DNA of 64,000 nucleotides from Rhizobium vallis (GCF_003985155.1 NZ_ML133701.1:1-64000); one strand, 5' to 3'; shown: positions 16,218 through 26,769, numbered from the stretch's first letter. The notes: generated by a model not told the origin, from the sequence alone. Program-made: numbers and translations.

Positions 16218-17321
16218 ATGGTGAAAATCACTGCGGCTGTCGCCGTGAAGCCAAAGAGCCCGCTGGAGTTCCGTGAACTCGAACTGGCTGACCCCGAAGG
16301 CAACGAGATCCTGGTTCGCACGGTTGCGAGCGGGATCTGCCACACGGACTTGCTGCTTCGCGACGGTATTTTTGGCCCGCCGGCACCGGTGATCCCGGGG
16401 CACGAAGGCGTCGGCGTCGTCGAGGCGGTCGGACCAGAAGTTCAGAGCCTCAAAGTGGGTGATCACGTCGCACTGAGCCAGAGCTCATGCGGATTCTGCG
16501 CCGACTGCCGCCGTTCTCACCCAATGAACTGCCAAAATTATACCCAGTACAATCTTACGGGGCTTCGTCCGAATGGTAAGAAGGCATTGCTCTGCGATGA
16601 AGTTGGCATTGGCAGCAATTTCGTGGGCCAGTCGTCCTTTGCGACGCATATCCTTGCGACTGAAAACAATGCAGCGCTTTTGCCGAAAACAGACCTCGAC
16701 CTTACCGACGCTGCGCCACTCGGGTGCGGCATGGCAACGGGTGCAGGAACAGTGATAAACGCGATGAAGCCGGAAATAGGGTCGACGATAGCCGTTTTCG
16801 GCGCAGGTGCTGTCGGCATGGCCGCCGTGATGGCCGCCAAAGTTCGTCGGTGCAGCAAGATTATCATCATAGATCTGAATCAGCAGAGGCTAGACATGGC
16901 CATGGGGCTTGGTGCCACACATGCGATCAACGGCAAAGATCCCGACGTAGTCAACCAGATCCATGCGCTGACGGGCGGCGGTGCCGACTTCGCGATCGAC
17001 GCAGTTGGCATCATTCCGGTTATTCTGAACTCGATCAAGTGCACCCGTGCCGGCGGGCACGTTGTCTTGCTCGGCCTCGACGCGCTCGGGAACGACATTC
17101 CCATCCCCCTCGATCTAATGGTGTTCAATCGCAAGATCCAGGGTGCGATCCTTGGTGATCAGATTCCACAGCTGTTCATTCCGCAGATGATGGATCTTAA
17201 TCAGGCTGGGCTTTTCCCCTTCCAAAAATTGATCACCAAGTATCCCTTCGAGAAGATCAACGAAGCGATCGCGGACGCCGAAGCCGGGCGAGTGATCAAG
17301 CCGGTCGTCGTTTTCAATTAG
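16218..17321 (+). CDS. Zinc-dependent NAD(P) alcohol dehydrogenase, second copy
   Basis: A 367-aa paralogue of the enzyme at 9172 with the same layout: GICHTDLLLRDG, GHEGVGVVE, the structural zinc loop CGFCADCRRSHPMNC, and GAGAVGM. The ATG at 16218 follows CAGGAG; the longer upstream frame overlaps the permease. The two copies sit in separate transcription units under the same kind of operator, so they may act on successive or alternative alcohols. Confidence 0.9.
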   Translation: MVKITAAVAVKPKSPLEFRELELADPEGNEILVRTVASGICHTDLLLRDGIFGPPAPVIPGHEGVGVVEAVGPEVQSLKVGDHVALSQSSCGFCADCRRSHPMNCQNYTQYNLTGLRPNGKKALLCDEVGIGSNFVGQSSFATHILATENNAALLPKTDLDLTDAAPLGCGMATGAGTVINAMKPEIGSTIAVFGAGAVGMAAVMAAKVRRCSKIIIIDLNQQRLDMAMGLGATHAINGKDPDVVNQIHALTGGGADFAIDAVGIIPVILNSIKCTRAGGHVVLLGLDALGNDIPIPLDLMVFNRKIQGAILGDQIPQLFIPQMMDLNQAGLFPFQKLITKYPFEKINEAIADAEAGRVIKPVVVFN

Positions 17322-17333
17322 GAGCCAGCGCAA

Positions 17334-17645
17334 ATGACATCGAAGAAGTCAGAGGAACAGCACCTTGTCGTTGAATTCAAAACCACGTCCCAAAATCGAA
17401 ATCGCGTAAAAGAACTCCTTCAGGAATTCATTGGACCCGCCCGCGAAGAGTCTGGTTGTCTCTACTACGACCTCTACCAGCGGTCGGACGATCCGAACAC
17501 TTTCATCATCTTAGACGGCTGGCAGAATGAGGCGGCTGTCGTTGGCCATGGCGAACATCCTAATGTCAAGCGGGTGCTGGAGCCTCTTCTTCCACTGTTG
17601 GTGAGTCCACCGTCGATTAATGTAAATACCCGTATCAGCGACTGA
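17334..17645 (+). CDS. Antibiotic biosynthesis monooxygenase (ABM) domain protein
   Basis: A 103-aa dimeric ferredoxin-like ABM protein of the YgiN group. Seen are EESGCLYYDLYQRSDDPNTF and the following ILDGWQNEAAVVGH, typical of the family core. Such proteins oxidise quinols or other phenolic compounds without a cofactor. It begins 12 bases after the alcohol dehydrogenase and ahead of NDH-2, which may point to a quinone-linked step. Confidence 0.85.
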   Translation: MTSKKSEEQHLVVEFKTTSQNRNRVKELLQEFIGPAREESGCLYYDLYQRSDDPNTFIILDGWQNEAAVVGHGEHPNVKRVLEPLLPLLVSPPSINVNTRISD

Positions 17646-17707
17646 TCGGGCGCAATGGCCATTTCTACGAGGCGCGCGCCCCGAGCGCGCAGGTTTGGGG
17701 AGACGAA

Positions 17708-18973
17708 ATGGATACGCATCGAGTTGTCGTAGTCGGCGGTGGCTTTGCCGGACTCCAGTTAGCGAAGGACCTCAAGTGTCCCGACACTTCCATAACGATC
17801 GTCGACAGGCGCAACCATCACCTCTTTCAACCGCTCCTCTACCAAGTTGCCACGACTGTATTGGCAACCTCGGAGATAGCCTGGCCCATCAGAGCATTGT
17901 TCAGAGGACGAAAGGATGTATCGACGCTGCTGGGCGAGGTTGTTGGCGTTGATACCGAGGCACGCGTAGTATCGCTCAAGGATGGGAATGCTATTCCCTA
18001 TGACACGCTCGTTCTCGCGACAGGTGCAAGGCACGCCTATTTTGGCCGGGACGAGTGGGAGCCGTTTGCGCCCGGGCTAAAGGCACTCGAAGACGCGACG
18101 ACCATCCGGCGGCGGCTTCTTCTCGCGTTTGAGAAGGCCGAATTGGAGGCTGATCCCGAACGGCGGAAGGCAATGCTCACGTTCAGCATAATCGGAGCAG
18201 GCCCGACAGGCGTGGAGATGGCTGGGATTATAGCGCAACTGGCCCAACGAACCCTTGTTGAGGAGTTCCGTAGCATCGACACCAGATCGGCGCGCATCCT
18301 TCTCATCGAGGCAGGTCCACGTGTCCTACCCGTGTTCCCGGAAGCACTTTCGAGATATGCCGAGCAGTCGCTAATCAAGATGGGCGTCGAAGTGAGAACA
18401 GGCATTCCCGTGACGGCATGCAACGAGAACGGCATCGCGATCGGAGATGAGTTCGTTTCAAGCCGGACCGTCATCTGGGCTGCGGGGGTGCAAGCGTCGA
18501 ACGCCGCCGCCTGGGTCGGTGCTGAAAAGGACAGGGCGGGTAGGGCGGTCGTGCAGCCAGATCTGACTGTTGGCGGTAAGCCCGAGATTTTTATTATTGG
18601 AGATACTGCCTCCGTGAAGGCCGCTGATGGAACACCCGTCCCCGGAGTGGCTCCCGCCGCCAAACAGCAAGGCAAATATGTCGCTTCGGTAATTGAAGCA
18701 CGACGTCTGGGTACACCCACTCCAAGTGCGTTCAGATATAGGCATCTGGGAAACCTGGCTACCATCGGGCCGAATTCGGCTGTTATCGACTTTGGGAAGA
18801 TCCGGCTCAAGGGCGGAATTGCATGGTGGATTTGGGGGCTTGCCCATATCTACTTCCTGATAGGTACGAGGAGCAGATTGGCAGTGGGACTAAGCTGGCT
18901 ATGGATCTTTGTTTCCGGCCATCACTCCGCACGTTTGATCACGCAAAAAGAAACCTTAAAGGATGAGGTTTAG
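17708..18973 (+). CDS. NAD(P)/FAD-dependent oxidoreductase, type II NADH dehydrogenase-like
   Basis: A 421-aa NDH-2 family protein. The FAD site VVVGGGFAGLQ is at the N-terminus, the NAD(P)H site IGAGPTGVEMAG near residue 160, and IFIIGDTA near residue 296. A hydrophobic C-terminal stretch from about residue 358 would anchor it at the membrane, where it passes electrons from NADH to quinone. In this operon it could reoxidise the NADH produced by the dehydrogenases. GGGGAGACG precedes the ATG. Confidence 0.88.
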   Translation: MDTHRVVVVGGGFAGLQLAKDLKCPDTSITIVDRRNHHLFQPLLYQVATTVLATSEIAWPIRALFRGRKDVSTLLGEVVGVDTEARVVSLKDGNAIPYDTLVLATGARHAYFGRDEWEPFAPGLKALEDATTIRRRLLLAFEKAELEADPERRKAMLTFSIIGAGPTGVEMAGIIAQLAQRTLVEEFRSIDTRSARILLIEAGPRVLPVFPEALSRYAEQSLIKMGVEVRTGIPVTACNENGIAIGDEFVSSRTVIWAAGVQASNAAAWVGAEKDRAGRAVVQPDLTVGGKPEIFIIGDTASVKAADGTPVPGVAPAAKQQGKYVASVIEARRLGTPTPSAFRYRHLGNLATIGPNSAVIDFGKIRLKGGIAWWIWGLAHIYFLIGTRSRLAVGLSWLWIFVSGHHSARLITQKETLKDEV

Positions 18974-19269
18974 TCGCTAGCGCGAGCACGCCCGAGTCTG
19001 CTGGGCCGTGAATGGAGACCATCAAAGGCCAGACATTTGGGAATCGGTTGCAAAGCGATGGTTGGCAGCAGGTAACAATTCTGTCGGAGTTCCATATATA
19101 ACAATGATTGATCTTCGCACTATCAACTTAGGCGACTTCGACTGCGTCGAATTCACGGCGAGGACTGGCCGCGACAAGTCAATTGCCCTGTCCGCCTGTC
19201 GTTAGCGATAGGCGGGCCTCATGCTTGAATACCGTTTCGGGAAGGAAGTGATGATGTGGAGAGTTGAGA

Positions 19270-20235
19270 GTGTCCCCCTCTAAGATTGACCATTTCTCGC
19301 TCAAAGGTACCTGCAGCGAGGAACTCGCGGCAGCGCTTTCGAGGCTTTCCCCGCAATCTGAAGCGCATGTACATGGCGATAAGACGATCGCCTACGATGT
19401 ACATGCGATTACCAATGGTCCGATTGCAGTTATTGCCGCGCACTACGAGGGCGACCTAACCGTCCAGCACCGGGGACCGGCGGAGGCAAACATCATCATG
19501 CTTCCACTACATGGGCGATCGGTCGTTACCGTTGACGGCAGACAAATCCCGTCAGAGGGAACGCGGGGCGTTTTCGTGAACAGTATGTCGGCGAGTACGA
19601 CCCAATTCATTGGGCCCAGGAAACATTTGGGGCTTAGGATCGCCCATGATGAGCTGACGCGCCGTTTGGGATGTCGGCTCAATACGCCAATAAGAGGCAG
19701 CCTCGATTTTTCGCCAGAAATCGACCTATCGGTCGGGTTCGGCTCCCTTTTGGTTCAACTGGTACCAGTGCTGTATGCTGGATTACGAGACGGAACCCTC
19801 CTTCAATCACCGATAGCACTTCATCACCTCACTGAAACGACGATGGAGCTTTTGATCGAAGCTGCGCAGCATCGCTACTCATCTGAGTTATGCCGCGTTG
19901 CTGAATCACCCTTACCCAAGGCCGTTAAGCGGGCGGTCGACTATATGCGTGCCAATGTTACTCGGCCGCTATCTCTTGAGGAAATCGCAACGGCTTGTGG
20001 CGTAAGCCGACGCACTCTTCAAAGCGGTTTTCGCAACTTTCGGAATACGACCCCTCTGGCATTCCTGCAGCACCTACGGTTGGAATTAGTGCATCAGGAA
20101 CTGATGACAGGCGAACCTGGCCTCTCGGTCACGCAGGTCGCTCTGAAATGGGGCTTCGTGCATAGAGGCAGATTTTCTGCGGACTATCGCAAGCGCTATG
20201 GGGTACTTCCCTCGGAAACATTGCGTATATCATAA
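19270..20235 (+). CDS. AraC-family transcriptional regulator
   Basis: About 321 aa. The N-terminal half resembles the AraC-binding-like domain (PF14525 type), and the last 100 residues are the double HTH: SLEEIATACGVSRRTLQSGF, then SVTQVALKWGFVHRGRFSADYRKRYG. I prefer the GTG at 19270, which has GGAGAG 6 bases upstream; a TTG at 19264 is the alternative. It follows the catabolic island and may regulate part of it, but the island's 16-bp dyads are not of AraC type. The roughly 300 bases on each side hold no supported gene. Confidence 0.88.
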   Translation: MSPSKIDHFSLKGTCSEELAAALSRLSPQSEAHVHGDKTIAYDVHAITNGPIAVIAAHYEGDLTVQHRGPAEANIIMLPLHGRSVVTVDGRQIPSEGTRGVFVNSMSASTTQFIGPRKHLGLRIAHDELTRRLGCRLNTPIRGSLDFSPEIDLSVGFGSLLVQLVPVLYAGLRDGTLLQSPIALHHLTETTMELLIEAAQHRYSSELCRVAESPLPKAVKRAVDYMRANVTRPLSLEEIATACGVSRRTLQSGFRNFRNTTPLAFLQHLRLELVHQELMTGEPGLSVTQVALKWGFVHRGRFSADYRKRYGVLPSETLRIS

Positions 20236-20527
20236 GCAGATTGCGCCGACCGAGCTACGATCAGCCGGCACGCTCGACCGTCCTCAAGGCTTGCAGCAAC
20301 AGCACTCTCCAGAAAAGCCGACTGCCTCGGCCCAAGATCTGTCTTGCAGATGATCCCCTGAACGCGACGATGTTCCGATCTGCGCAACGCAGTTCAAGAC
20401 CACTACAGGAGTTAATCTTATAGTAATTATGCCGAGGTCATCTCACACATAGCGGTCAATGTCGCAATGTTCTGGACCGCGTCGCTAATGGAAGCCGGTG
20501 TAATTTATAGTCGTCTATGAGGAACAT

Positions 20528-22789
20528 ATGTCGAGACTGCCGCTATCTCTACTTTTAATGATTTTGGCAATTATCCCGTTGACGGCGTTCGTAATCATCG
20601 GAGTATCAACATCACTGGGATATTACCGAGAATACTCTACCTTCCGCAGCGCACAAACAACGCAGCGACTTGGGCGGGAAGGCGGATTCCTCGCCCAAGC
20701 TATAGCGGCGGAAGCGTTTGCAGGCGCCGACGTGCGTCGGGCAAAGCAAGCTGCATCGGACAGGGCTTTTACAGCGGTCTTTTCCGCTTACGACTCTTGG
20801 AAAAAGGCATTCGACGATCCGGCCATAGAACGGGCGGTACAGATCATTCGTGAAAGGCGGGACAATATCGATAGCTTCCGCCGGCGCGTCGATGACGGAA
20901 CGGCTAGCGAGGCGGAGGGAGCTGTTGCTTTGCGCCCAGCTGCCCTTGCGGGCTTGGAGCTCGTCCGTCGCACTGGGGCGACTGTCAATGATTTGGATTT
21001 AGCACGCCAAATTACCGGTTTTCACGCGCTCATGCAGATCACGGAAGCTAGTTTGCTGGAGATCAGGCCCGGCCGAGCCTACGTCAAAAATTCAGCCATG
21101 TCCGTCGATCTATTTTCGTCCCTCTTACAGTCAAAAAATCTAAAGCAGCTTTATGTGCCTGCGATGCAGGAATTTCTCCCCGCCGATCTCGTCAAATCTT
21201 ATGACGACTTCGAGGCCAGCGCCGCAGGCAAGTTCATCGCGGGCGTTCGCGATCAGATGTATGCAAACCAGCCGGGCGTTTCCTTCCCCCCCGAGACGTT
21301 GGATCGATGGAATGAAATCACCCAACAGCGGGCTGCTTTGTTGACCGCACTCATTATGCGCACCGGCGACGAGTTGGACGAGATGGCATTTCAGCGTTAC
21401 GCCGATCTTCGCAATGCCTTTATCGGCTACTCCGGCGCCACGCTTCTGATCATGTCTACGGTACTCATTTTGTGCATTTCGGTCGTTCGGAGAATTTCAA
21501 GCTCCATTCGGACTCTGACAAGCCGAATGAAGGCACTCGCAGAAGGCGATACGTCGGCGCCGGTGCCCTTGACGATCCGACGCGACGAGATCGGGGACAT
21601 GGCGCGTTGCCTTGAGTTTTTCCGCGGCGCGGCCATACAGAAAAGTAACCTGGAGACATCCGCGGAAGCTGAGCGCATTCGTTCTGACCAAGAGAAGCTG
21701 GATATTCAGGTAAGGGCGGAAAAAGAAGCAGAAGAGCGCCTCATCCGAGCGACGACGGCATTGGCAACCGGGTTGAAGCGGATGGCGGATGGAGACTTGA
21801 TTTATGAAATTGAGGAGCCGTTAGCGCCACAGTTTGAAAGTTTGCGCAGGGATTTCAACGCTTCCATTCGTCAGCTCCGGGACGTGCTTGTTACCGTCGG
21901 CCATTCAGTCGAAACGGTCACGAATGGCAGCTCGGGCGTCTCGGCCGCATCTGAAAATCTTTCAAGACGCACGGAGCAGCAGGCGGCTTCGCTCGAGGAA
22001 ACTGCAGCGGCGTTGGAGGAGATAACCGTCAACGTTGCATCGACCACGAAGAGGACGGCTGAGGCGCGCGGAGCCGTCCAACAGATGCGAGATCATGCGG
22101 AAATGTCCGGTCGGGTTGTACGCGATGCTATCGGCGCCATGAATCGCATTGAAAACTCCTCCAAGCAGATTTCCCAGATCATCAGCGTCATCGACGCGAT
22201 CGCCTTCCAAACGAACCTCCTGGCGCTGAACGCCGGCGTCGAAGCAGCGCGTGCTGGCGACGCGGGAAAAGGCTTTGCGGTTGTTGCCCAGGAGGTCAGG
22301 GAGCTTGCACAGCGCTCAGCGACAGCGGCAAAAGAAATCAAGGATCTCATCGGCAATTCAGCTCTTGCCGTCGACGAAGGCGTAAGGCTCGTGAGTGAAA
22401 CCGGATCGGGCCTGAGAACGATTGAAGAGCTTGTGCAGGATGTAAATCTTCATATGGACGCAATCGCAACGGCCTCCCAGGAACAATCGTCGGGCCTGCG
22501 CGAGATCAACGGCGCGGTTAACCATATGGACCATGCCACTCAAGAAAATGCGAGCATGGTCGCGGAGATGAATACTGCAGGATCGCACCTCGCTCAAGAG
22601 AGCCAAAGCCTAGCCGCACTGTTGAAACATTTCCACTTCAAAGACGAGAGCGGGAAGCCACAGAAGGTCACGGGCGAACTTGGGAAGAGCTTCCCGCCCG
22701 GTCAGACAATGGTTGACCGCGGAGACTATCCGATGCGCCGTGGTAACCTGGTGCTCGCGCCTTCGAATGATGATTGGCAAGCGTTCTAA
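20528..22789 (+). CDS. Methyl-accepting chemotaxis protein with NIT-like sensor
   Basis: A 753-aa chemoreceptor. A membrane helix at about residues 6-30, a periplasmic sensor of some 265 residues resembling the nitrate/nitrite-sensing NIT helical bundle, a second membrane helix near 298-322, HAMP to about 380, and the signalling domain with tip DAIAFQTNLLALNAGVEAAR (about 556-575; Gly stands where Ala is usual). The extreme C-terminus DWQAF fits the xWxxF pentapeptide that tethers CheR/CheB. The ligand is unknown. Confidence 0.9.
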   Translation: MSRLPLSLLLMILAIIPLTAFVIIGVSTSLGYYREYSTFRSAQTTQRLGREGGFLAQAIAAEAFAGADVRRAKQAASDRAFTAVFSAYDSWKKAFDDPAIERAVQIIRERRDNIDSFRRRVDDGTASEAEGAVALRPAALAGLELVRRTGATVNDLDLARQITGFHALMQITEASLLEIRPGRAYVKNSAMSVDLFSSLLQSKNLKQLYVPAMQEFLPADLVKSYDDFEASAAGKFIAGVRDQMYANQPGVSFPPETLDRWNEITQQRAALLTALIMRTGDELDEMAFQRYADLRNAFIGYSGATLLIMSTVLILCISVVRRISSSIRTLTSRMKALAEGDTSAPVPLTIRRDEIGDMARCLEFFRGAAIQKSNLETSAEAERIRSDQEKLDIQVRAEKEAEERLIRATTALATGLKRMADGDLIYEIEEPLAPQFESLRRDFNASIRQLRDVLVTVGHSVETVTNGSSGVSAASENLSRRTEQQAASLEETAAALEEITVNVASTTKRTAEARGAVQQMRDHAEMSGRVVRDAIGAMNRIENSSKQISQIISVIDAIAFQTNLLALNAGVEAARAGDAGKGFAVVAQEVRELAQRSATAAKEIKDLIGNSALAVDEGVRLVSETGSGLRTIEELVQDVNLHMDAIATASQEQSSGLREINGAVNHMDHATQENASMVAEMNTAGSHLAQESQSLAALLKHFHFKDESGKPQKVTGELGKSFPPGQTMVDRGDYPMRRGNLVLAPSNDDWQAF

Positions 22790-22964
22790 ATGATATGGGC
22801 GGCGTCGCCGACCACATGCAAATACACGTCTTTGATGATTCTGAATGAGAGCGATATCCCGGTGGGGTAGCGGCATGGTACTCCGCCAAATGACTTGTGC
22901 GGTCCTAACAAAATGCTGGCTTGACGCATGATTGCTCAGCCACGTGACAAAGCAGGACAGGCAC

Positions 22965-25763
22965 ATGAAACACGTACGTCAATCGGAACGCACATCCCGC
23001 CCCGAACAGCCTGTGGAAGTGCAGATGCCGACTGATGCTCAAATCGACCAGGGGCGTGGAGCCTTCCGCAACGCGGTCAATGCCAGCGCTCCGCTTGCCA
23101 CGGGCACGGCCCCGCCATTTTCGGAAGCCTCCGTTGTCCGGCCATCGCACGGTCACGACGCAGATGTCGCAAGTCTGAAGCAACCGTTTGAGAAGGCTTT
23201 CCGGGCGAATCCCCGGCATCCTGCGACAAACATCGACTTGCCATTCAACGCCGAAGAGATGTCCAGTGCCGTCGTACTCGACGCGATCCCGTTACCCGTC
23301 TTCTTCAAAAACAGAGATGGGATACACCTTGGTTGCAACAGGGCCTTCGAAAGCTTCTCCGGCCGCTCAAAGGGAGATATTATCGGAAAAACCGTTTTCG
23401 ATTTGGTGCCCGCACCCATAGCCGAGACGTATGCCGCGTTGGACGAGGCGCTTTTTGCAAATGGCGGTGTTCAGCAATATGAAGCAAAGGCCACCACCGA
23501 GAATGGTGGTGTCGTTGATCTTTTACTCAGCAAGACCGCAATCACTGATATCGCTGGTAACAGGATCGGCTTGGTTGGCGCGATGTTGGACATCACAGAG
23601 CGAAAACGTGCGGAGCATGATCTCAAAGAGGCTCTTGAATTCGCAGAGGGAATTATTGCCGCCATTCCTGACGTTCTGTTCGAGGTAAATGCCGACGGTC
23701 GCTACCTGCAGGTCTGGGCAAGGAATCAGGAGATCCTGGCGCAGCGAAAAGAAGTGCTGCTCGGCAAGCTTGTCCGCGATGTGCTCCCTCCAGATCAGGC
23801 CGACATCGCTATGCTGGCTCTTGAAGAAGCCGATGAAACCGGCGCCTCCTACGGTCGTTGTGTCCGTATAGCCCTACCAAACGGCGAATCCCGTTGGTTT
23901 GAACTGTCGGTCGCAAGGCGACCAAGCAGCAATCACTCAACCGTCACTTTTCTGGTGTTATCTCGCGATATTACCGAACGAAAGCACGCCGAGGGCACGA
24001 CTATTGAAGCTCGGGCTCGCCTCCTAAGTGTCCTGCAGACCATTCCGGATATGGTATGGCTGAAAGACGTAACAGGCAAATATCTGTTGTGCAATCATGC
24101 CTTCGAAGAATTGGTCGGCAAGGCAGAAGCGGAAATCGTCGGGAAAACGGATTATGACCTGTTTACTCCCGAACTCGCCCAGTTTTTTCGTGACAAGGAT
24201 GAGGAGGCCATGCAAGCCGGCCGTATTCTCATCAATGAGGAACGGTTTACCGCTCACGAGGACGGTCGATCAACGCTTTTGGAGACTCGTAAGGTTCCGG
24301 TATTCACGGGGGGAAAGCTGATGGGGATCCTCGGCGTCGCCCGCGATATCACCGAACTGGACACGTCCCGTAAGAAAATCCATCAGATGGCATTCTACGA
24401 TTCTCTGACCGGCCTGCCTAACCGGACACTTTTCAATGAACGGCTACGCGAGATGATCGGGGACGCGGCTTCGGCGGGCCAGCGAGCCGGGGTGATGCTG
24501 ATCGACATGGACCATTTCAAAGCGATCAATGACACTATGGGACATCCCGTCGGTGACGAGTTGCTGCGGCAGGTGGCGACACGCATGAAAAAAGGCGTCC
24601 GTGCCAGCGACACCGTGGCGAGACTCGGTGGAGATGAATTTGCAGTCTTGCTGCCCAATGTTCAGGACAATGACGATTTGGCTCAAATTGCCAGCAGAAT
24701 GCTTGCCGCATTCGGCGAACGCTTCATGCTTTCCGACAGGGAGATCTTTGTATCCTGCAGCATCGGGATATCGGTATTTCCAAATGACGGCGACGCTCCC
24801 GACGATTTGGTGAAATATGCGGATTCTGCGATGTATTTGGCGAAGCGCTCGGGGCGTAGCAACTTCCGCTTCTACTCAAAGGATCTCACGATTGGGGCTG
24901 AAAAGCGCCTAGCGCTAGAATCAGACCTACGCCTAGCTTTGAAACATGAGCAACTTGAACTCCATTATCAGCCAAAGGTCCTATTGGACAACGGAAAGGT
25001 GATCGGTTCAGAAGCACTGCTACGATGGCATCATCCGAAGATGGGAATGATCCCTCCGGGAGAATTCATAGGTGTCGCCGAGGAAACGGGATTGATCATC
25101 GATCTTGGACGATGGGTGCTGCATGAGGCGTGTTGCACGGCTGCCGTCATGAATGCAGATGGACTGCCCCCGCACAAGATTGCGATAAATTTGTCTCCTA
25201 AGCAGTTTCAATGCCCGCGTTTGTCGCAAACGGTGGCGGACGTATTGCAGGAAACCGGTTGTCGTGCGGAGTGGATCGAGGTTGAAATAACTGAGAGTCT
25301 CCTGCTCCATAACTGCGAGGGCGTTTCGACGACACTCTCTCAATTGCATGCGAGCGGAATTTCCATAGCGATCGATGATTTCGGCACCGGCTACTCATCT
25401 CTGAGCTATTTGGCTAACTTTCCCATTGATACCCTCAAAATTGACCGGTCATTCATCAATCGATCCGACAAGCGAAGTAGAGAACTGGTCAAGGCAATTC
25501 TCTCAATTGCGCGCTGCCTAGGGCAAAATGTAGTCGCTGAGGGCGTGGAGACGGTCGATCAAGAAAAATTCTTGGCTGAAAGCGGCTGCGCTGTGGCACA
25601 GGGGTTCTACTATAGCAAGCCCATCCCGAAGTCCGAACTTCTCGCTGCAAACGCAGTGCTCGAGTTCTCTCGCGGTGATTCCCATCTTACGCCGATGCCC
25701 GCAGAGGAAGGGGTGGCACTCATGCGCTTGCCTCCCGCATCTGTTGGGACCCGAACCGCGTGA
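22965..25763 (+). CDS. PAS-PAS-PAS-GGDEF-EAL cyclic-di-GMP protein
   Basis: About 932 aa. Three PAS domains (about residues 100-215, 225-340 and 348-465) precede a GGDEF domain with intact GGDEF and an RASD inhibitory site five residues before it, then an EAL domain with SEALLRWHHP and DDFGTGYSSLSYL. Both catalytic motifs look complete, so it could both make and degrade c-di-GMP. The ATG at 22965 follows AGGACAGG. No membrane segment is evident, so it is probably cytosolic. It follows the chemoreceptor on the same strand after about 175 bases. Confidence 0.92.
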   Translation: MKHVRQSERTSRPEQPVEVQMPTDAQIDQGRGAFRNAVNASAPLATGTAPPFSEASVVRPSHGHDADVASLKQPFEKAFRANPRHPATNIDLPFNAEEMSSAVVLDAIPLPVFFKNRDGIHLGCNRAFESFSGRSKGDIIGKTVFDLVPAPIAETYAALDEALFANGGVQQYEAKATTENGGVVDLLLSKTAITDIAGNRIGLVGAMLDITERKRAEHDLKEALEFAEGIIAAIPDVLFEVNADGRYLQVWARNQEILAQRKEVLLGKLVRDVLPPDQADIAMLALEEADETGASYGRCVRIALPNGESRWFELSVARRPSSNHSTVTFLVLSRDITERKHAEGTTIEARARLLSVLQTIPDMVWLKDVTGKYLLCNHAFEELVGKAEAEIVGKTDYDLFTPELAQFFRDKDEEAMQAGRILINEERFTAHEDGRSTLLETRKVPVFTGGKLMGILGVARDITELDTSRKKIHQMAFYDSLTGLPNRTLFNERLREMIGDAASAGQRAGVMLIDMDHFKAINDTMGHPVGDELLRQVATRMKKGVRASDTVARLGGDEFAVLLPNVQDNDDLAQIASRMLAAFGERFMLSDREIFVSCSIGISVFPNDGDAPDDLVKYADSAMYLAKRSGRSNFRFYSKDLTIGAEKRLALESDLRLALKHEQLELHYQPKVLLDNGKVIGSEALLRWHHPKMGMIPPGEFIGVAEETGLIIDLGRWVLHEACCTAAVMNADGLPPHKIAINLSPKQFQCPRLSQTVADVLQETGCRAEWIEVEITESLLLHNCEGVSTTLSQLHASGISIAIDDFGTGYSSLSYLANFPIDTLKIDRSFINRSDKRSRELVKAILSIARCLGQNVVAEGVETVDQEKFLAESGCAVAQGFYYSKPIPKSELLAANAVLEFSRGDSHLTPMPAEEGVALMRLPPASVGTRTA

Positions 25764-25774
25764 AGCCTACGGCT

Positions 25775-25812
25775 AACAGCGCGCAGGATCCACGCCACCT
25801 GCGGCGCTGTTT
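25775..25812 (+). terminator. Terminator after the GGDEF-EAL gene
   Basis: An extended inverted repeat (AACAGCGC and CAGG pairing with CCTG and GCGCTGTT) starting 12 bases after the stop codon and followed by TTTATA. It fits an intrinsic terminator. Confidence 0.6.
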
Positions 25813-26504
25813 ATACCGCACTCATCCAACGGAAGCCCAAACTACTCTGGGCGATTGGATAAAACGCGGACCAATAGGAACTACTTAAAACTTCAGGTGC
25901 TTTGATGTTCCGAAATATGCAGGCCCTGTACCGAATTGCGCGACGAAACATACGTTGACGTGTTTTCGCTTTCGATTGCCATTGCAAAGACTTGCCCAGT
26001 ACAATCTACTATTCTGCGTCAATATCGTCAAAAGCATAACCGTGCAAAAGCTCATCCCATTTCCCCATCCGAATAGAAGTTCTGCGGATTTGAAAAGTTC
26101 AACTGCGAATTCGAATGGCTCCGGACATTTCGACATCATCCAATCGCTGAAATCGGAACTTCACGATTTGGCTAGTGCCGTAAATCAGTTGGAGGCGCTA
26201 TGTGAGTCATACCGATCCCAAGCTGATACGTGCTCGCAACCTGACTGAACGACTGAGCGTCCGCGCTTGTCATCGTATTCCCTATGACCCTCTCTGGGCG
26301 TGGCGGCCAGTGGTTCGTTGAATCTTGCCAAACGTTCCCGGATCCCACCACTTCCCGAACACGGGAGCTTCAATTCGATCAACTCGAAACTTTCGGCCAT
26401 TTGAACGGGTGGCGGAAAAAAACGCCAGCGATTGCGCCGTGATTTCGTAATGGTTCTGCCTATTTGCTGAAGGCGGTCGGCCGATTGGAATGCTCCATCA
26501 GACC
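25813..26504. other. Mostly non-coding stretch, one doubtful small gene
   Basis: About 690 bases between the GGDEF-EAL gene and the groEL remnant. A plus-strand frame from GTG 26042 to 26248 would encode 68 residues with an amphipathic, possibly coiled-coil segment (SLKSELHDLASAVNQLEAL). It has no clear ribosome site and no known relatives, so I leave it as possible only. Base composition is more AT-rich than in the plasmid genes to the right. Confidence 0.3.
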
Positions 26505-26769
26505 TCAACTTACCGGCAGCAAGGACTGCAGGTTCGATAGCTTCTTTTCGTGGATGAGGATATACGGATCCTCGAACTCTACCCGCATCTTGTCCTGGTT
26601 GGCGACGAAGTAGGGGCTGAGGTACGGGTCGAATGCATGCGCGCGAAGACTACGAGTTTGGTCTCGGCGGTCTTGGCTTCCTCGACGAAATGGCACTCTC
26701 GTTGCTAACCTTCTCCATTGCGTCGACGAGGAACGGCCGCGCAAGGTCGATGCCACGCTTCGGGTCCAT
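26505..26769 (-). pseudogene. groEL: Decayed groEL (chaperonin 60) fragment
   Basis: Read on the minus strand, three frame-shifted pieces match the GroEL middle region in order: MDPKRGIDLA at 26769, VEEAKTAETKLVVF in a second frame, and YLSPYFVANQDKMRVEFEDP followed by ILIHEKKLSNLQSLLP in a third. The first piece is joined to the second after an internal deletion: about 50 residues that normally separate KRGID from the EAMxKVGNE segment are missing. The fragment ends in a TGA soon after LLPVS. It has no start or end of its own and cannot make a chaperonin. Confidence 0.85.

Noticed and set aside
19270..20235. AraC regulator as the protein that binds the 16-bp island operators
   Set aside because: The elements are short dyads overlapping -35 boxes, which fits a GntR/TetR-type repressor better than an AraC activator; no copy lies near the AraC gene.
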